Source: Adiantum capillus-veneris (taxonomy: Eukaryota; Streptophyta; Polypodiopsida; Polypodiales; Pteridaceae). From it: DNA of 64,000 nt. The notes beneath the pieces are model-generated. The model saw only the letters and a list, made by a program, of their open reading frames with translations. It searched no databases and was not told where the DNA came from. The position numbers and the translations under genes were made by a program. This document shows, one piece after another, positions 48,896 through 61,169 of this stretch (positions within the stretch are counted from its first letter, which is position 1; each line of letters starts with the position of its first letter). The stretch spans positions 26,369,946 to 26,433,945 of the forward strand of contig CM043969.1 in the NCBI GenBank assembly GCA_014529385.2, in the 5' to 3' direction.

Positions 48896-50410
48896 GTATA
48901 TTATGGCCCATTTATGTGTAAATATTTCATTGTATATAGGACCTAAATAAAAGGATTTTTTATAAATATTTTGGTATTTATTTAAATATTTCTACCTATG
49001 GTGTGTTATTTATGCTATGTACATTGACTCACCATTACCATATTTTTTCTTACCATTTTGCATACTCTTTATTCCATATAAAAATAATTTCATGCAAGCT
49101 TCTCTTATTTTTGGTGTAACTCCATCCCAACAAAAATCCAAAAAAAACTAGTTTTATTTATGTGTATATTTTTTCACTATTGTGATTTTTCCTTCCTACA
49201 TCTATTCTCTTTCTCTCTCATAAATTAGAACACCAAAAATATTCATCTTTTTTTGGTAGACTTATAATGAGAGAGATTTATTTTGACCCCTTTATATTTT
49301 TTCCACCTATATTATTTATATTTGACATGTACATATTTTTTTAGACCCCTCAATATTTGATTTTCTTAGTTGTACTATTCACTTATATCATGATCTCAAC
49401 AATATCTTCAATTATAGACCTACCAAATAAGGTCAAGGGTATGTGGAATGCATGCATGCACCATGGGGAGCTCACTCTTGGAGGTATTCAAAAGAATCAT
49501 CCAAAGAAGGACCTCACAAGGACCTTGTGCAGTGGAAAAAACAGTCGGTTTTGCTGAATTTTTAAAGATCACATACTTCCCAAATTTGAAAAGGTGATAC
49601 AAACAAAAATTGTAGCTCGTGAGCTGAAATTTCACCTCAAATTTTTTCATATTTTTTTGAGCTACGAGCTGTGAGCTAGGATTTTATTTGTGGACCCCAG
49701 TTTGCCCATGCTATGCAGCCACACTCCCTCTTCCACTTTATCATTTTCCTCTTTCACACACACCTCTCCACTCATCATCCCCACCTCTCTCACCACTCCT
49801 CTCTACACCCTACTCACCTTCTTCTAAACCTTGAAGAATAAGAGAAACCATGGTGAACTCATGTTTCCTACACACACTTCCATTCCAAAATTGACCACCT
49901 AGTCTCATTTTTCCTCATCCATATTACCCATATCTATCAAAAAACCATAAAATTCAGCCTCTTCTCTTGAAAGACAGCATCATGGTGATTGATTACTCAT
50001 ATTCAATTACCTTGGCTCCCAAAAGAAGGTCAAGAGTGAAAAAAACGTACCGTCAAAGCTAGTGGACCGTCAACAAGCGCCAAAGTTGACCCTACTCAAG
50101 ACACTTGGAGCATCAACATTGTAAGAAATCCATGTTTTCTTACCTATTAAGATTTTTTTCTTCCTTATTTGTATTCTACTTGGATACTCCCATTGTAAAT
50201 ATCCAATTCCATTTGTAAATCAATAAAATAACTAACTCTAATAATTTACTAACACTAACCTACTATGAAAAGTCCTATCACCTCCACTTCTCTCCTCTCT
50301 CTCTTCTTCATCTATCCACACCAACTTCTTGATAATTCCAAGCAAAAGAAATTAGATAAGTGCTAAAAATATAACCCAACCATGGTTAGAGGAGTAACCC
50401 TAGCCTTCAA

Positions 50411-50720
50411 AATTTCTATAAAAGGAGGGTGTAGCTAGCACAAAGGGAGAGCCATAAGCAAGAGCACTATGCTATAGCTTGAGAAGCCAAGCTCAACCTC
50501 TCTAGAAGGAGCTCTTGAGTGGAAGCTCATTGTCGTATGCTTGTGCATGTGTTATAATAGGGGTGATTAGCACGGGAACTCTATGGCATTGTAAGAGAGA
50601 GAGCGATCATTCAATTGAGAGTGGAAAATCTATCATTCCTCCTACTAATATAAGCCCAACATTTGTTGAATCAAGGAGGGTGGATTTGGACTAAGCTTGG
50701 ATACTTTGTCTCTCTTCCAA
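50411..50720 (+). promoter_or_regulatory. TATA-box-like promoter and leader, possibly of an LTR
   Basis: TCTATAAAAGGAGGG is followed about 30 bp later by purine-rich leader-like DNA without ORFs, as in plant LTRs. No LTR boundaries, PPT or partner were found, so this is only a suggestion. Confidence 0.25.
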
Positions 50721-51076
50721 CGTGAAGTAATGGACAACAATGATGTGTAAGTGTCTTGGTGATATTTTTAGTTCTTGATAGCTTGTGTCTGGGTGTTGTC
50801 ATCAATTTAGCCATAAATCCCACATATTGTCAGAGGGCGACAGGGTGGAGAGGACTCCCCTGGCCTTAAGACAGTGATTGGGGTGGCTTTTCTTGTGTGT
50901 GTCGTGGTGAAATTTACTCAAGCTATGTTGAACAAATACTAATCTCACTTTGATCGGTCATGAAAGATTTGTAAGAAGGTATTAATGCAACAAGCACCCC
51001 CTCCCCTTCTCTCTCTTTCTTACATATATAATTGTGTTTGCTTGATCATTGCCGATACATTTCAAAGCAGCCCGAG

Positions 51077-51078
<2 letters not shown>

Positions 51079-51164
<86 letters not shown>
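51079..51164. repeat. (CT)n microsatellite
   Basis: About 43 CT repeats. Confidence 0.95.
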
Positions 51165-51166
<2 letters not shown>

Positions 51167-51409
51167 ACGTCCTAGTTCGCATCCAAAACTAGGTGGTGCC
51201 CCAAATTTGTGTAGGGTTAGGTTGCGGGTTTGTGTGTGTGTTTGTTGTTTTTTCCAACCCCAACCCAATTGAGCAGCACGGGAGCCTACAAGGGTGCTTA
51301 GAGGCCACTCTTCTTGTTGCCCGCCCCGGACCGTCTCACTAGAAAGATGCATGAACTTGCTCTCAAGCCAAATTATGTAAATTAAATATGGTCATGAGAT
51401 TTCCAAGGA

Positions 51410-52310
51410 GATTAGGCTACTCACAATATTTCTATACATGGTGGTATTCTCAAGCACCTCAGAGAAATCATCTTGCACCTTTAAATTTTGATTGACAAGA
51501 ATAGCATAGACTTACAATTAGCCATACCATACTTTAACAATAAATCCAATGTAGACTCCCTCTGTAACTACCATATGCCCTCTTTTGTTTGATGTCAATG
51601 GACAAAAAAATTAGCCTAGCTCTCCTAACTCCTTCATCTCAAATTCTTGCTATAAGAGGATATTTACATTTTAGCCTCATGATTCCCACCAACAAATAAT
51701 ACCCAATTCATTGTCCCATACAGATAAAGAATCATTTGCATTAGACATACAAAACATAATATTATTCAAATAAGTTTCAACCCTTTCATGTCAACCTCTA
51801 GGTGCTTGCTTTAGCCCATAACTAAATTCTTTCCTTAGCTGACATACATACTGATGATGTTTCACATCCTTTTGTTATAGCCACTATAATAGTGGTATGG
51901 ATAGTAGCCATCTTAGCCATGGGTTTAAATTATTCTCCTCATAATCAATGCCATAAGTTTGTGTATAGCCCTTTGCTACACCAATCTAGCTTTGTAGCAT
52001 TTTGTTTCACCTTGCAAACCTATTTATATCCAATATTTTTCCCTTTTGGAAATGGCACCAAATGTCATGTCTCATTAGCATCAAGAATAGACATCCTAAC
52101 TTGTTCCCACTTTGGATATTCAACAACATTCTTAAAATAGGTAGGCTTGACATATTGCAAAACCTTTTCTATATATGCACAATTCCTAGCAACATAACTA
52201 TTGTAAGTCAATCACTGCAAAGTATTTCATACTCTTCTAGGCATATGTGCTTCAGGATCACTGCTAGGTACATGTATTGGAGTCTACATTGATGATGAAA
52301 AAACTTGAAA
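51410..52310 (-). pseudogene. copia-2 reverse transcriptase remnant
   Basis: Reading leftward from about 52,060: PFPKGKN and GYKWVCKVKQ, then FKPMAKMATIHT (equivalent of FAPVAKMxTIR), YGLKQAPRGWHERVETYL (the copia hallmark YGLKQAPRAW) and, near 51,440, YRNIVSSLI (equivalent of YRxLVGSLxYL). These motifs are in the right order for Ty1/copia RT. The YVDD region near 51,680-51,650 is degraded. Stops and frameshifts are frequent. Confidence 0.8.
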
Positions 52311-52990
52311 TGATTGATAGAAAAAGCTTTAGCAAGACCAAACTATTTAAGGACAATCATTAGCAAAGAGTTCAAGGGGATCTATCACAACTATTCTAGA
52401 TGGATCATGAGAGGTAGCAAGGATAGTGATGTGAAATAGAATAGGAATGAAGATTGGGTTTCCTAGTAAGCTACAAGAATATCAATGTGATTTGAAAGGG
52501 TTTGAGTCGAGTAACCACTTGATTTGAGATCATCAAACCATGTTGGAAGGTCCTCTATCTTCAAAGGTGTTGATAATGCCTACATGTCACATGAAGCTAG
52601 ACAAAATCCAAAGGTAAGATAGAGCATCCACTCAACCTAAAATAATTTTCTAATGCCAATATCTTGCAAGATGCCCCATGCCTTTAAACAACAAGCTTGG
52701 ATGTTCACATGTGGAGTCCGGCCTTCTTTAAATTTTTCAAGAAAGGTTCTCAATCAAAAAGTTCATCATACTTCGTAAAGTTTTGCGACTCTCAATCACT
52801 CTTAGCTATGTACTTGGTACATGATGAATTGCAAGAGAGGTAAGACAAAAAGACATTGGCATCTTCAAACTTGCAAGCTCACGATTCTTCTTATTCGGTT
52901 CAAATTTCTCCAATACATTTAGATTTTGAGATTTGAATCTTTTGACAGGTAGGTTCCAAAGAAAACAATGCCACTCTGTCTAACATGCAC

Positions 52991-52995
<5 letters not shown>
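52311..52995 (-). other. Probable upstream part of copia-2, unresolved
   Basis: Likely integrase or linker sequence of the same minus-strand element by position, but I cannot identify a motif. Confidence 0.3.

Positions 52996-53057
<62 letters not shown>
52996..53057. repeat. (GA)n microsatellite
   Basis: About 31 GA repeats. Confidence 0.95.
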
Positions 53058-53058
<1 letters not shown>

Positions 53059-53296
53059 AACATGGAGGTATACATGTAGTGGAAATTGATAATTATCTAT
53101 TTATTGCAGCTGACAAGTGGCTAAAACATAAGCGGTCTGTGCGAAAAGGATATTACATTTATGTGCATTTTATTATTCAAGTGCTTAGGTTATGAACCAT
53201 GATCATTATTATGTCCGACTAGGATATCTGTATTCATTTTGAGCACTCAAAAAACTATAAATAAATATGAGCAAGAGAAAAATGCTCACTCTTGCA

Positions 53297-53570
53297 CAGG
53301 GGGAGATTGCACCCAGTGTTTGTGTTTAAATTCTTCTCTTCTCTCTTCTAATCTCCTCTCTTGTCGTACTGGTGTAGCATTTGACTCTAGGAGGTGCATT
53401 GGCGTGTGTTCTCCCTTGCTCTCTCTCACTCTTTGTCTCTCTTATATGTTCATGTATATCTCTAACACATGCTCGTGCGACCCTCCAAGTATGCAGATCT
53501 ATCATTTTATGGCTTGTAGTATGCTATTATTGTTGTTTTGCAATGCCTTCCACGCTCCCATATGTAGAAG
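53297..53570 (+). other. Possible copia solo LTR
   Basis: GGGGGAGATTG at 53298 looks like a copia polypurine tract plus TG start, and AGTGGTATCAATGTCC at about 53566 resembles a damaged methionine primer site. The LTR end lacks the usual CA and no partner was seen. Confidence 0.25.
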
Positions 53571-53670
53571 TGGTATCAATGTCCATGCCATGCTCAAATA
53601 ATTACAATTCTGATAAGCAACAGCTAAGTATTTTTCTTTCTTGAGTTTGTATATGTCATTAAATTAAGTC

Positions 53671-53733
53671 AACTAATAGATGTTGATTACACAAGAGCAT
53701 TAACTAATAGATGTTGATTACACAAGAGCATTA
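53671..53733. repeat. 31-bp tandem duplication
   Basis: AACTAATAGATGTTGATTAC plus 11 bp occurs twice back to back (53671 and 53702), apparently identical, so recent. Confidence 0.9.
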
Positions 53734-54860
53734 AGGGCACTCAAAAATGATTAGAGAACAATTTATTTTTATTCATTGTAGTAAGATAATCCAAATTATT
53801 ATATTGATTGTACATAATAAGCATTCAACTTTAAATTTATTATGAAAATACTTATGGCATGATTATATGGGATTATAGAGTCAATTGGGCCAATTATGTG
53901 GGAATATCGGATGAAGAATGTGGGATAGTGCATAGACCTAACCAAAGAATCTATTAAGTTAATAAAATATCTTACTCAAAAGCTTGGCTATGCCTGATGT
54001 AGAAAGCTTAAAATGATTGAGGAGGGGTTTCAAGACCCATAGGAAATTGAGTCTGGTGTGGGAAGTAGAAAAAGCAGGCTCAAAAGAAATTATAGGAATT
54101 GAGTTTAAAGGGAGCTGGGAATAATATATTTCAATCATAGAAGCAGTCCCATTTGTACTCGAAAGATCTATTTCACGAGCCTTGTGCTCAAAGCTTCGTA
54201 TTCACCAAGAAAAATCCGCAATAGATTTATGTCATGAGAACCTAAGGACAAATTTATTTTGTCAATTTTATCAAGTAGAATAGTAGAAGGAGAATCATAT
54301 TTGTGTCCGCGAGAAACAACCCTGGGATTGCCTAGTTATAGTTAATTATTATGGTCCATCGTTGGAGGTTTTGACCTCATGATTGATCAGAGACCTATTG
54401 CTAACTCCACGTGCATCGTCATCCACGATACCCCTTATCACCCAAACTTGTCTAATATGGTGCTTTAGTTGACACCAAAAAAGCTTGTCATTCAACTACG
54501 GTTATCTCATGCAACACCCAACCAACCAGTGTTTACCAAAATCTTTTTTGGGAACCAATGGAAAAAAGGAGAGCTTTAAAAATCTACTGGTTTTTAGAGA
54601 AATTTAGTTGGTTTTTACTTGGTGAGCCAAAGGATCTTTTTTCTCTATCTGGTTGTAGAATCCACCACGTGGCAGAGCTCAAATTAAGTTAAAAAAACAA
54701 GGTCATGAAAAGCTGTTAATAAAAAATGTTGTCATGAAAGATAAAGCAGCATCGCATCAGAGGTTGGCAAGTAAACAAAAGCAGGTTCATAGAGGCAGCA
54801 GTTCGGAGGTTTAGAAAGGCAGCAGTTTGAGGACAGAGACTCACAGAGGCGCAGCACTTC
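53734..54860. other. Unassigned intergenic stretch
   Basis: No convincing ORF, repeat or RNA gene seen. Confidence 0.5.
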
Positions 54861-54863
54861 GGA

Positions 54864-56424
54864 GATGGATCCAAGTAAGCAATTCTATCGTGTGTTGTGC
54901 GGGCTCTTGGACTCTCAGCAAGCACCCACCTAACCTGCATGACCTCTTGTTGTGCTACGTCTGTACCCTGCGCATATTCAACAGGTCTTCCCCCACCTAC
55001 TGACGACCCTTGGCACCTTCCAACTGCGCGCTCGGCAAAGAGGAGATAGACAACGTGAGTGGGAACGAGAGTCTATGGGCCAAGCTCCTCTCTATTCATT
55101 CCACCAGTACAAGGTCGACAATGTCACTGTTTGCCACATCGGTATATTGAATCGACCTTCTTTTGTAGTGAAGCCTCAAATACCTAATTATAAGCCTACC
55201 TGCACCTACCTTGCGTACCGATCATAGCACCTTTGTGTGCAACAAGACCTAGTGGCTAGCTGATGAACAATATGTCCAGCTTCAACTTCGCCTTACTCAG
55301 CTTGTTTTTGTAGGCGCTAATAGTTATGGCCACTATTATGTCGCTCCAAGTATAGTTCATGCAGATTGAACAACCCTGTGCCCTCAACCATCCTTCAATG
55401 TTCATGGAAATGATATGCATCAGGTTCCCATGCCTAATTCTCAAGATTTACACCAATTCTTTTTCGCAGTTTGCCCATGCAGCATGCACAGCAAACCGGA
55501 TTAAAGGAGTACCGGAGACCTTTCAAACCCTAGTTATAATATTTTGCAGATCATCAAGCTAGAGGGTACTTTGGATGCTTTCCGACATGATGAGCACTCT
55601 CAAAGATCAGATATTATGTGCGAACAACCCATGACACAGGTCTGGTCTAGTACAGGTACCTACGCTGCCAACCAGGATCAAAAGAATAGTCAAAGAGCAG
55701 AAGCAAAAGCTAATTCTTTTTTAACCTACATAATGAGATTTGATGCTGGAGAAGCCAAAGAACAAGGACTACAGAGTAATGGAATTTTTGGAGACAGTAT
55801 ACCAATATGTCAGCACCTATTAGCATCCAACAGCAGTTCAAACTGCTGACTATTCAACAACTAGGTGGGATAGCCAAAACTTTATAGACAATATGGCCAC
55901 TATTGCGGCTTGTAAAGAGCTTCTCTTGCTAAACCACGTGCAGGCAACAACCAATGCGGGCGCATTTGAGATTAGCAACAACAGTATACTATAGTGTTGC
56001 TCTTCAGCTGCTGCATACGAAGCAGAGAATGCTGGTGGTGTGGATTTGAATGCACAACAGTTACTGCTTCGGAGCTCCCTTCTTACCAATAACCACGATT
56101 CAATGGCGGATCCTATGAGCAAAGGTCCATGTACGCAGTAGCTCTCGGATCAAGTTCAGATGGCTGCAGATGGCAGACATTAATTTGGTATGCTATTCCA
56201 GGGCGGGTAGTGAAAATCTATTCACATCTACTCAAAGGTCTTTTGTGCAACAGGCGGTCAAGGTAGAAACTTCATACAGCAGCTATAGTATACCGAACGG
56301 GGCGAGTGCAATTATTGCCAACAACGACTTAACATTCCATAGCGCATGGCATGCTACTCTTGATATATTGTCTGAGTACGGAACCAATTTCAGCATCAAG
56401 AAGATAAAGTTTGTCTACTGTTGA
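54864..56424 (+). pseudogene. Decayed multi-segment protein-coding region, perhaps a GAMYB-like regulator
   Basis: Coding-like stretches follow each other in changing frames: LRLYPAHIQQV (about 54950), HQYKVDNVTV (55100), QPSFNVHGNDMHQ (55390), ILQIIKLEGTLDAFRHDEHS (55540), NMATIAACKELLLLNHVQAT (55900), DLNAQQLLLRSSLL (56050) and a terminal ORF ending at 56424. Composition is Asn/Ser/Gln-rich, as in transcription-factor tails. The strings LYPxxIQ and LDAxxxxE-Q recall two short boxes of plant GAMYB proteins, in the right order, but no MYB domain is present. Some breaks could be introns. Identity is weak; that it was once coding is more likely. Confidence 0.35.
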
Positions 56425-56588
56425 ATGCATTTTGCAACCTCAAGATTCAAAAATTATTTTATTCAGTTATACACGCAATATATCACACATGTTGCGTGCC
56501 AAGCGCCCTCTTGTGCAAATGCATTCCTCATGATGCTGCATCTTATCTCGGTTTTCTTGTAGAGATGAGACAGCTTTCTTTCCATCTC

Positions 56589-57015
56589 TTATTGTCTTAG
56601 CATATAACATCCATTACATCGACAGAAATTCGAGGAGGGTTGATTGGGGTGCTGCGGATTGAGGGGCCGCCAGGGCTTGAGAAGGAGAGTTGGCTGCATG
56701 GGGTGGTGGCGGGTGACATCGATTGGACTGAACATATGGAATCTAGCTCTATGCAATAAAGGGCTAGATTTCTCGCAGGCTTCATGACGCCATCTCAATT
56801 GCATCATTAACAGAACTACTAGTATCTTTGTCATACTCACTGGCTTCTTCATCTTTTGGACGGATTGCACCTAAAAAGCCTTCAAGTTTCATCCTTTTAC
56901 TAGAGATGGGGACACCGACCTCAAGATGCCCATTATCATGTGCAGTTAGGAAGCATGATACATAATGCAGGTTAGTCAGCAAGGAGGCAAGAAGACATAA
57001 TGCTGACCGAAACAA
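56589..57015 (-). other. Minus-strand ORF pair of unknown nature
   Basis: ORF 57015-56782 contains SKRMKLEGFLGAIRPKDEEA and an acidic Ser-rich end; 56785-56597 is Pro/Ser-rich. It could be a fragment of a host gene. I do not recognise it. Confidence 0.25.
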
Positions 57016-57020
57016 CTTAC

Positions 57021-57023
<3 letters not shown>

Positions 57024-57057
<34 letters not shown>
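57024..57057. repeat. (GA)n microsatellite
   Basis: About 17 GA repeats. Confidence 0.95.
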
Positions 57058-57059
<2 letters not shown>

Positions 57060-58089
57060 ATATTGATCAGAGGACATAGAACATTAGTTACATCTATGTG
57101 TTTTTTGTATGGTAGGGAGGACATATATTCACAACACTGCACGTTTCCAATTGCACAAGCGCAACTCCAGCTCAACAACAGTGCAAGGTCCGTTATCTGC
57201 ATCCAATTTTCCATGCGCATGCGTTTGCTTGGTGCAACACATAAGCGCTACGGGGCAAGGCACGGCTTCCGTTTCTTATAATCTTTTGGAGAGACCACAG
57301 TGCCACCTCTCCACCATACTTTTGTATGGCACCTCTATATGACGTGCACTGTATACTTTGCACTTTTAGTTTGTGACGTTTTATTGCAAGACGATATGTT
57401 TAACTATTCACATCACTTTTTTATAGCTTGACTCAAATATCGGCCCATACATTGGACAGTCGAAAAGCAGCAATACAACATTACAGGTCAGTAAAGCACC
57501 TCATTTATTGTTGCAGTTCATTCATGCTTTATCTATTTGCTGGTTTTAGAATTTTTTGCATTACTTCCTTTGCTTCGGTTTATTTGGATCTCGTTTTCAA
57601 AACTATACGCCGATCAACATCTGCACATGTTAGTTACACACGCAACTCTTTGCATACAATAGTGAATACACAAGTAGTGAATGCATGTGGTGTATCATAG
57701 TAGTGAATTCACCTTGTGCATATTTACTTTAGCTCTGGATAATTGATACCATACTAGATGTCTAAATAATTGATGCCATACTATATATGTCCTCGTTTCT
57801 GCAACACTAGGTGTCAGTATGAAGTTCTGAAGGCCTAGAAGATTACGGTCCAAGCGCAATAAGCTAGGGAGCAAACTATAGCCAACTTGAAACTAGCTTA
57901 TCGTCCATATGCTAGGTCATGTTTGAAATTACTGTACCGTATAAAGATTGGAGCATGCTATATGACATCTTTGCTCACAATCTAGAAATATATCCTTCCT
58001 GCACGACGACATATCTCACATATATAGAGATAAATGAGATCGACAAACAAATGAAACAGACACTCCTATTGTCCCCACTACTGTATTAC

Positions 58090-58513
58090 TGTTGGGCGCT
58101 TTGCCATCAGAACGGCAACAACAAGACTTAGTAGCATTGCATCTACAATCCATTACTAGTTCAAGATACCAACCACGAATCAATAGTATCCCCTCTCTAT
58201 TCATGAGACTGATGAGCGATATTATAATTATAGAGGCATATATTATAATTATAGACGAGATATTCATGTTAACACAAATGACTTTTGACCTTATCGTAAG
58301 AAAAAATATCAACGTAACACGCAGTAATTGGCAGATCCCTTCAGCAACAAATGTGTTCTCTTGCTCGATGATCTTGTTGAGCTACCCCCAGTTTGTAGTC
58401 ACGCCTCACGGGAGCTTTTTGTAACACATGCCATATCACAAGCTGAGTCCACTGGCTACATACAATTTTTTGTACAAGATATCATGCTCTATAAGACATG
58501 CAACGGACCCTAA
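58090..58513 (+). pseudogene. PIF1-type helicase fragment, probably Helitron-derived
   Basis: ORF 58092-58424 reads ALPSERQQQDL, a short MRLMSDIII repeat, then IIIIDEIFMLT (Walker B, equivalent of LIIDEISM). One frameshift later, ORF 58328-58513 gives NKCVLLLDDLVELPPVCSHA, matching the PIF1 signature GGKxVLLxGDLxQLPPV with Gly replaced by Asp. A 21-bp duplication of a TATTATAATTATAGA block sits just before the IDE motif. Walker A lies upstream and was not found. In plants such helicase pieces mostly come from Helitron transposons; a host PIF1 fragment is the alternative. Confidence 0.65.
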
Positions 58514-59710
58514 TTTGCTTCAGTTCTTGGCCATTATTCGTGAATGAAAACCATCCGTAGATGAGATCAATTTGTACCTTGGGTGCATGTATTATAGATG
58601 AAGCTCATGTGCAGGACTACATCAACAACTCTACTACAATAATTAATCTGTACTCACAAATGAGACGTCCAACACTATAACAACCTTGCCTTGAATAAGT
58701 TGTACAATCAAACTGACATTACAAAAGTTAAAATGAAGACGAAAGCGGGTAACAATATAAATGTCCTTCAGTATTGGCTTCTAATGTCCTTCAGTAGTGG
58801 CTTCTAGACCCTAAGTTCGATAAGCTAAATTCGATCGCAATTGGCATGTGTTGCATGATTATTCTATAGATGTTATATAGCAAGGCCCACCAAGCAAGAC
58901 TAGTTATTGGTTTTTACACTAAAATCCTCAAAATTTAGTCTGTTTCCTTCAAGGCGGCCCTCAAAACTAACCGGGATTCTTTTGTTCTTTAAAAATACAC
59001 TAAAGGCCGATTTTCTCTGAACACTCCAACCAACTACGTCCATGCAATCTTGAGGGTGGCTCATGCCAAACCTCAACTGCCCCTACCCAATGCATCCCAT
59101 TGATCGGCAGCTTCATCCGTCAAGAAAGGGTAGACAACGAAGGCCAAACACTCAGTCCAAAGACGGTGCCTATCATCAAGACGACTACAGTTCGTACCCA
59201 CCCATATGCCAGCCACATGCTATGTCCACTCACTTTGTGATCACCCCGACCCTTTGAAGGCACTCTCCCATCAAAACACTACTCTCTCTCTCTCCCTTAC
59301 CGCCGCCACACTGCCACGCTGGTGATGCAGAGATACTCCGCCATCCACACTGATCCCCAGCCACGACTCACTGCAAGACTTCTTGCATGGCAATCAGTCG
59401 CCAGAGACCCGGATGCAATGATAGGGATACATTGTAGAGAATGCATGAGGGCCTTCTAATTTTGCGACAATCCTCTCCCTACCACCTCTTTGCAGGCATA
59501 GTAGCCGCCATGTCCTTCAACCACCACTCGTGCAGTTTGAGAACCACAAAGCCTCACCAACTTTACTAATCTTTGGGACTCTCACTTTTGTCGTGAGACA
59601 CATGCCAGGGTGCTCCCCACCGCAAACACTTCGGCGTTCAGTCACCCAGCCAACCTCCACGTAGCAATTGCAGCTACCGTCCTCAAGCAACTGCAGCACA
59701 GGTGCCCAAC
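58514..59710. other. Unassigned intergenic stretch
   Basis: Pro/His-rich short ORFs only; no domain, repeat or RNA gene I can support. Confidence 0.45.
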
Positions 59711-59774
<64 letters not shown>

Positions 59775-59977
59775 CTATCTCTCTCTCGGTTTTCATTAAA
59801 TATTGGCCTGCTTGCCCTCGTGGCAAAGCAAGCCTTCCCGGTTGCCGATCGAAAGCGACGGGCTGGAAGCCTTTGACCAATAATCAACACACGGTCTGCA
59901 CGCGGTGTGGTTGAACCTGCGTCGTTTGGAGCTGATGCGCTGCACGTACCACTACGCTACATGCGTGCACTTGTGGG
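59711..59977 (-). mobile_element. tRNA-derived SINE with simple-repeat tail
   Basis: On the minus strand a pol III box A-like TAGCGTAGTGG (59959-59949) is followed 31 bp later by a box B-like GGTTCAACCAC (59917-59907), a tRNA-unrelated body with a self-complementary segment (GCTTGCTTTGCC...GGCAAGCAGGCC), then ATTTAATGAAAACC and a (GATA)n(GA)n tail. This layout, tRNA-like head, body and simple-repeat 3' tail, is that of a SINE. Target duplications were not identified. Confidence 0.55.
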
Positions 59978-60098
59978 GAAAGGTAGGCCTGCCCATGTTA
60001 TGTTGAGAACAACTGGTGCCCCCCAAAAAAGCGCCGTGACTGGCTGTGGTAGTCACCTCCACCGGCACGTATACTAGCAGACTGATATTTAACCATAG

Positions 60099-60099
<1 letters not shown>

Positions 60100-60161
<62 letters not shown>

Positions 60162-60187
60162 ATTGACAACCACACGAGCCAACCTCG

Positions 60188-60231
<44 letters not shown>
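60100..60231. repeat. Two (CT)n microsatellites
   Basis: (CT)n at about 60100-60160 and 60192-60231, separated by a 30-bp spacer that ends in the same CGATT as its flank. Confidence 0.95.
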
Positions 60232-60233
<2 letters not shown>

Positions 60234-60366
60234 TCCTTCTAATGGCACAACTTGCTTACCAGAGCTCGATTCATTACCAACTTAGCCAGCTGCGGTTAAT
60301 TTATTTACACCATTTTTTTTAAAACATACCCATCTTTCTTTACTATATAGTCACACTTTGTATTTC

Positions 60367-60593
60367 TGTTACCATATACATGTAGTAGTCATATGTGTGA
60401 ACACACTAGAACCGTCGGGGCATTTTTTCCCTCTTTAGGAGGTTTTTTCCCCCGAGCATTGTATATACGTCCATCAGTCTAGGACTATCTATCTTTCCAT
60501 TGCATACTAAGTAACACACTCTCTACTGTGTGCCTTGAGCTTCCTTCGTCTTCTCCAAGCTGTGTGCGTTTCTCTGCAACCCTAATTCCAACA
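60367..60593 (+). mobile_element. 5' LTR of the outer copia element (copia-3)
   Basis: Ends in CCAACA directly before ATTGGTATCAGAGC, the copia initiator-methionine primer site. A TATA-like TGTATATA is at about 60461. The start at TGTTACC (60367) is a guess because the partner LTR lies outside the window. Confidence 0.65.
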
Positions 60594-60607
60594 ATTGGTA
60601 TCAGAGC
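60594..60607 (+). other. Primer-binding site of copia-3
   Basis: ATTGGTATCAGAGC, complementary to the 3' end of initiator methionine tRNA. Confidence 0.9.
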
Positions 60608-60812
60608 AGCTTACGTCCTTCCGGGCTTAGTCGCCAGTTGCTCTAGCACACGCCTGCTCACTTTCTCCGATTTCAATGAGCTTTGGCAAGCGTTCGCAGG
60701 TCGACACAGGCAGGTCTGCACTGGCAATTTTGTCATTTTGTGCAGAATTTTTGTCAGTGCCATTTTCTGCATAACAGGTGCCTTTTAGTCTTCTATGGTT
60801 TGTGCTATATAG

Positions 60813-60817
60813 CACGT
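60813..60817. repeat. Left target-site duplication of the inner copia element
   Basis: CACGT, identical to 63873-63877. Confidence 0.85.
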
Positions 60818-60981
60818 TGTGAGGTAAAGGCGGTGTGCCTCACCGTGCTTTGCCTGTGTCCGTCGGCCAGTGTCCGGCTGCCCACATTTATTTCCTTATT
60901 ATTTATACATACAAAGAATAAGGAGCTCTCACTCATACTCTCACATGGTGCTCACACAGTGAGATTTGGGAGCTCCACCCC

Positions 60982-61033
<52 letters not shown>

Positions 61034-61072
61034 GCACTCTCTGCGCAAGCACACCGCATTCGCACACTCACA
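60818..61072 (+). repeat. Left LTR of copia-4
   Basis: Begins TGTGAGGTAAAGG and ends CACTCACA; contains a (CT)n tract. It differs from the right LTR by a small number of substitutions and by a longer CT tract, so insertion was fairly recent. Confidence 0.9.
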
Positions 61073-61086
61073 ATTGGTATCAGAGC
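61073..61086 (+). other. Primer-binding site of copia-4
   Basis: ATTGGTATCAGAGC, the same initiator-methionine site as in copia-3. Confidence 0.9.
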
Positions 61087-61169
61087 TTTGGCTTCGCGAC
61101 AGAGAGAGTGCTACAGAGAAGTGAGCTTTTGGCCTTGGTTAGCTTGTTCTCGGTGGAAGCTTGAGATCG

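Larger units (their letters stand above)
47894..51400. other. About 3.5 kb of foreign DNA splitting the copia-2 element
   Basis: The copia RT track stops near 51,410 and its RNase H resumes near 47,893 in the same orientation, so this interval looks inserted. It holds a poly-C tract, AT-rich repeats, a TATA-like TCTATAAAAGG at 50,416 followed by leader-like sequence, and a CT tract. No coding motif is recognisable, and I could not define its ends or a target duplication. The ORF 48709-48497 (70 aa) is unremarkable. Confidence 0.5.

Noticed and set aside
59900-59977. Functional tRNA gene on the minus strand
   Set aside because: Box A and box B are recognisable but the acceptor and anticodon stems do not pair convincingly and a SINE body and tail follow.
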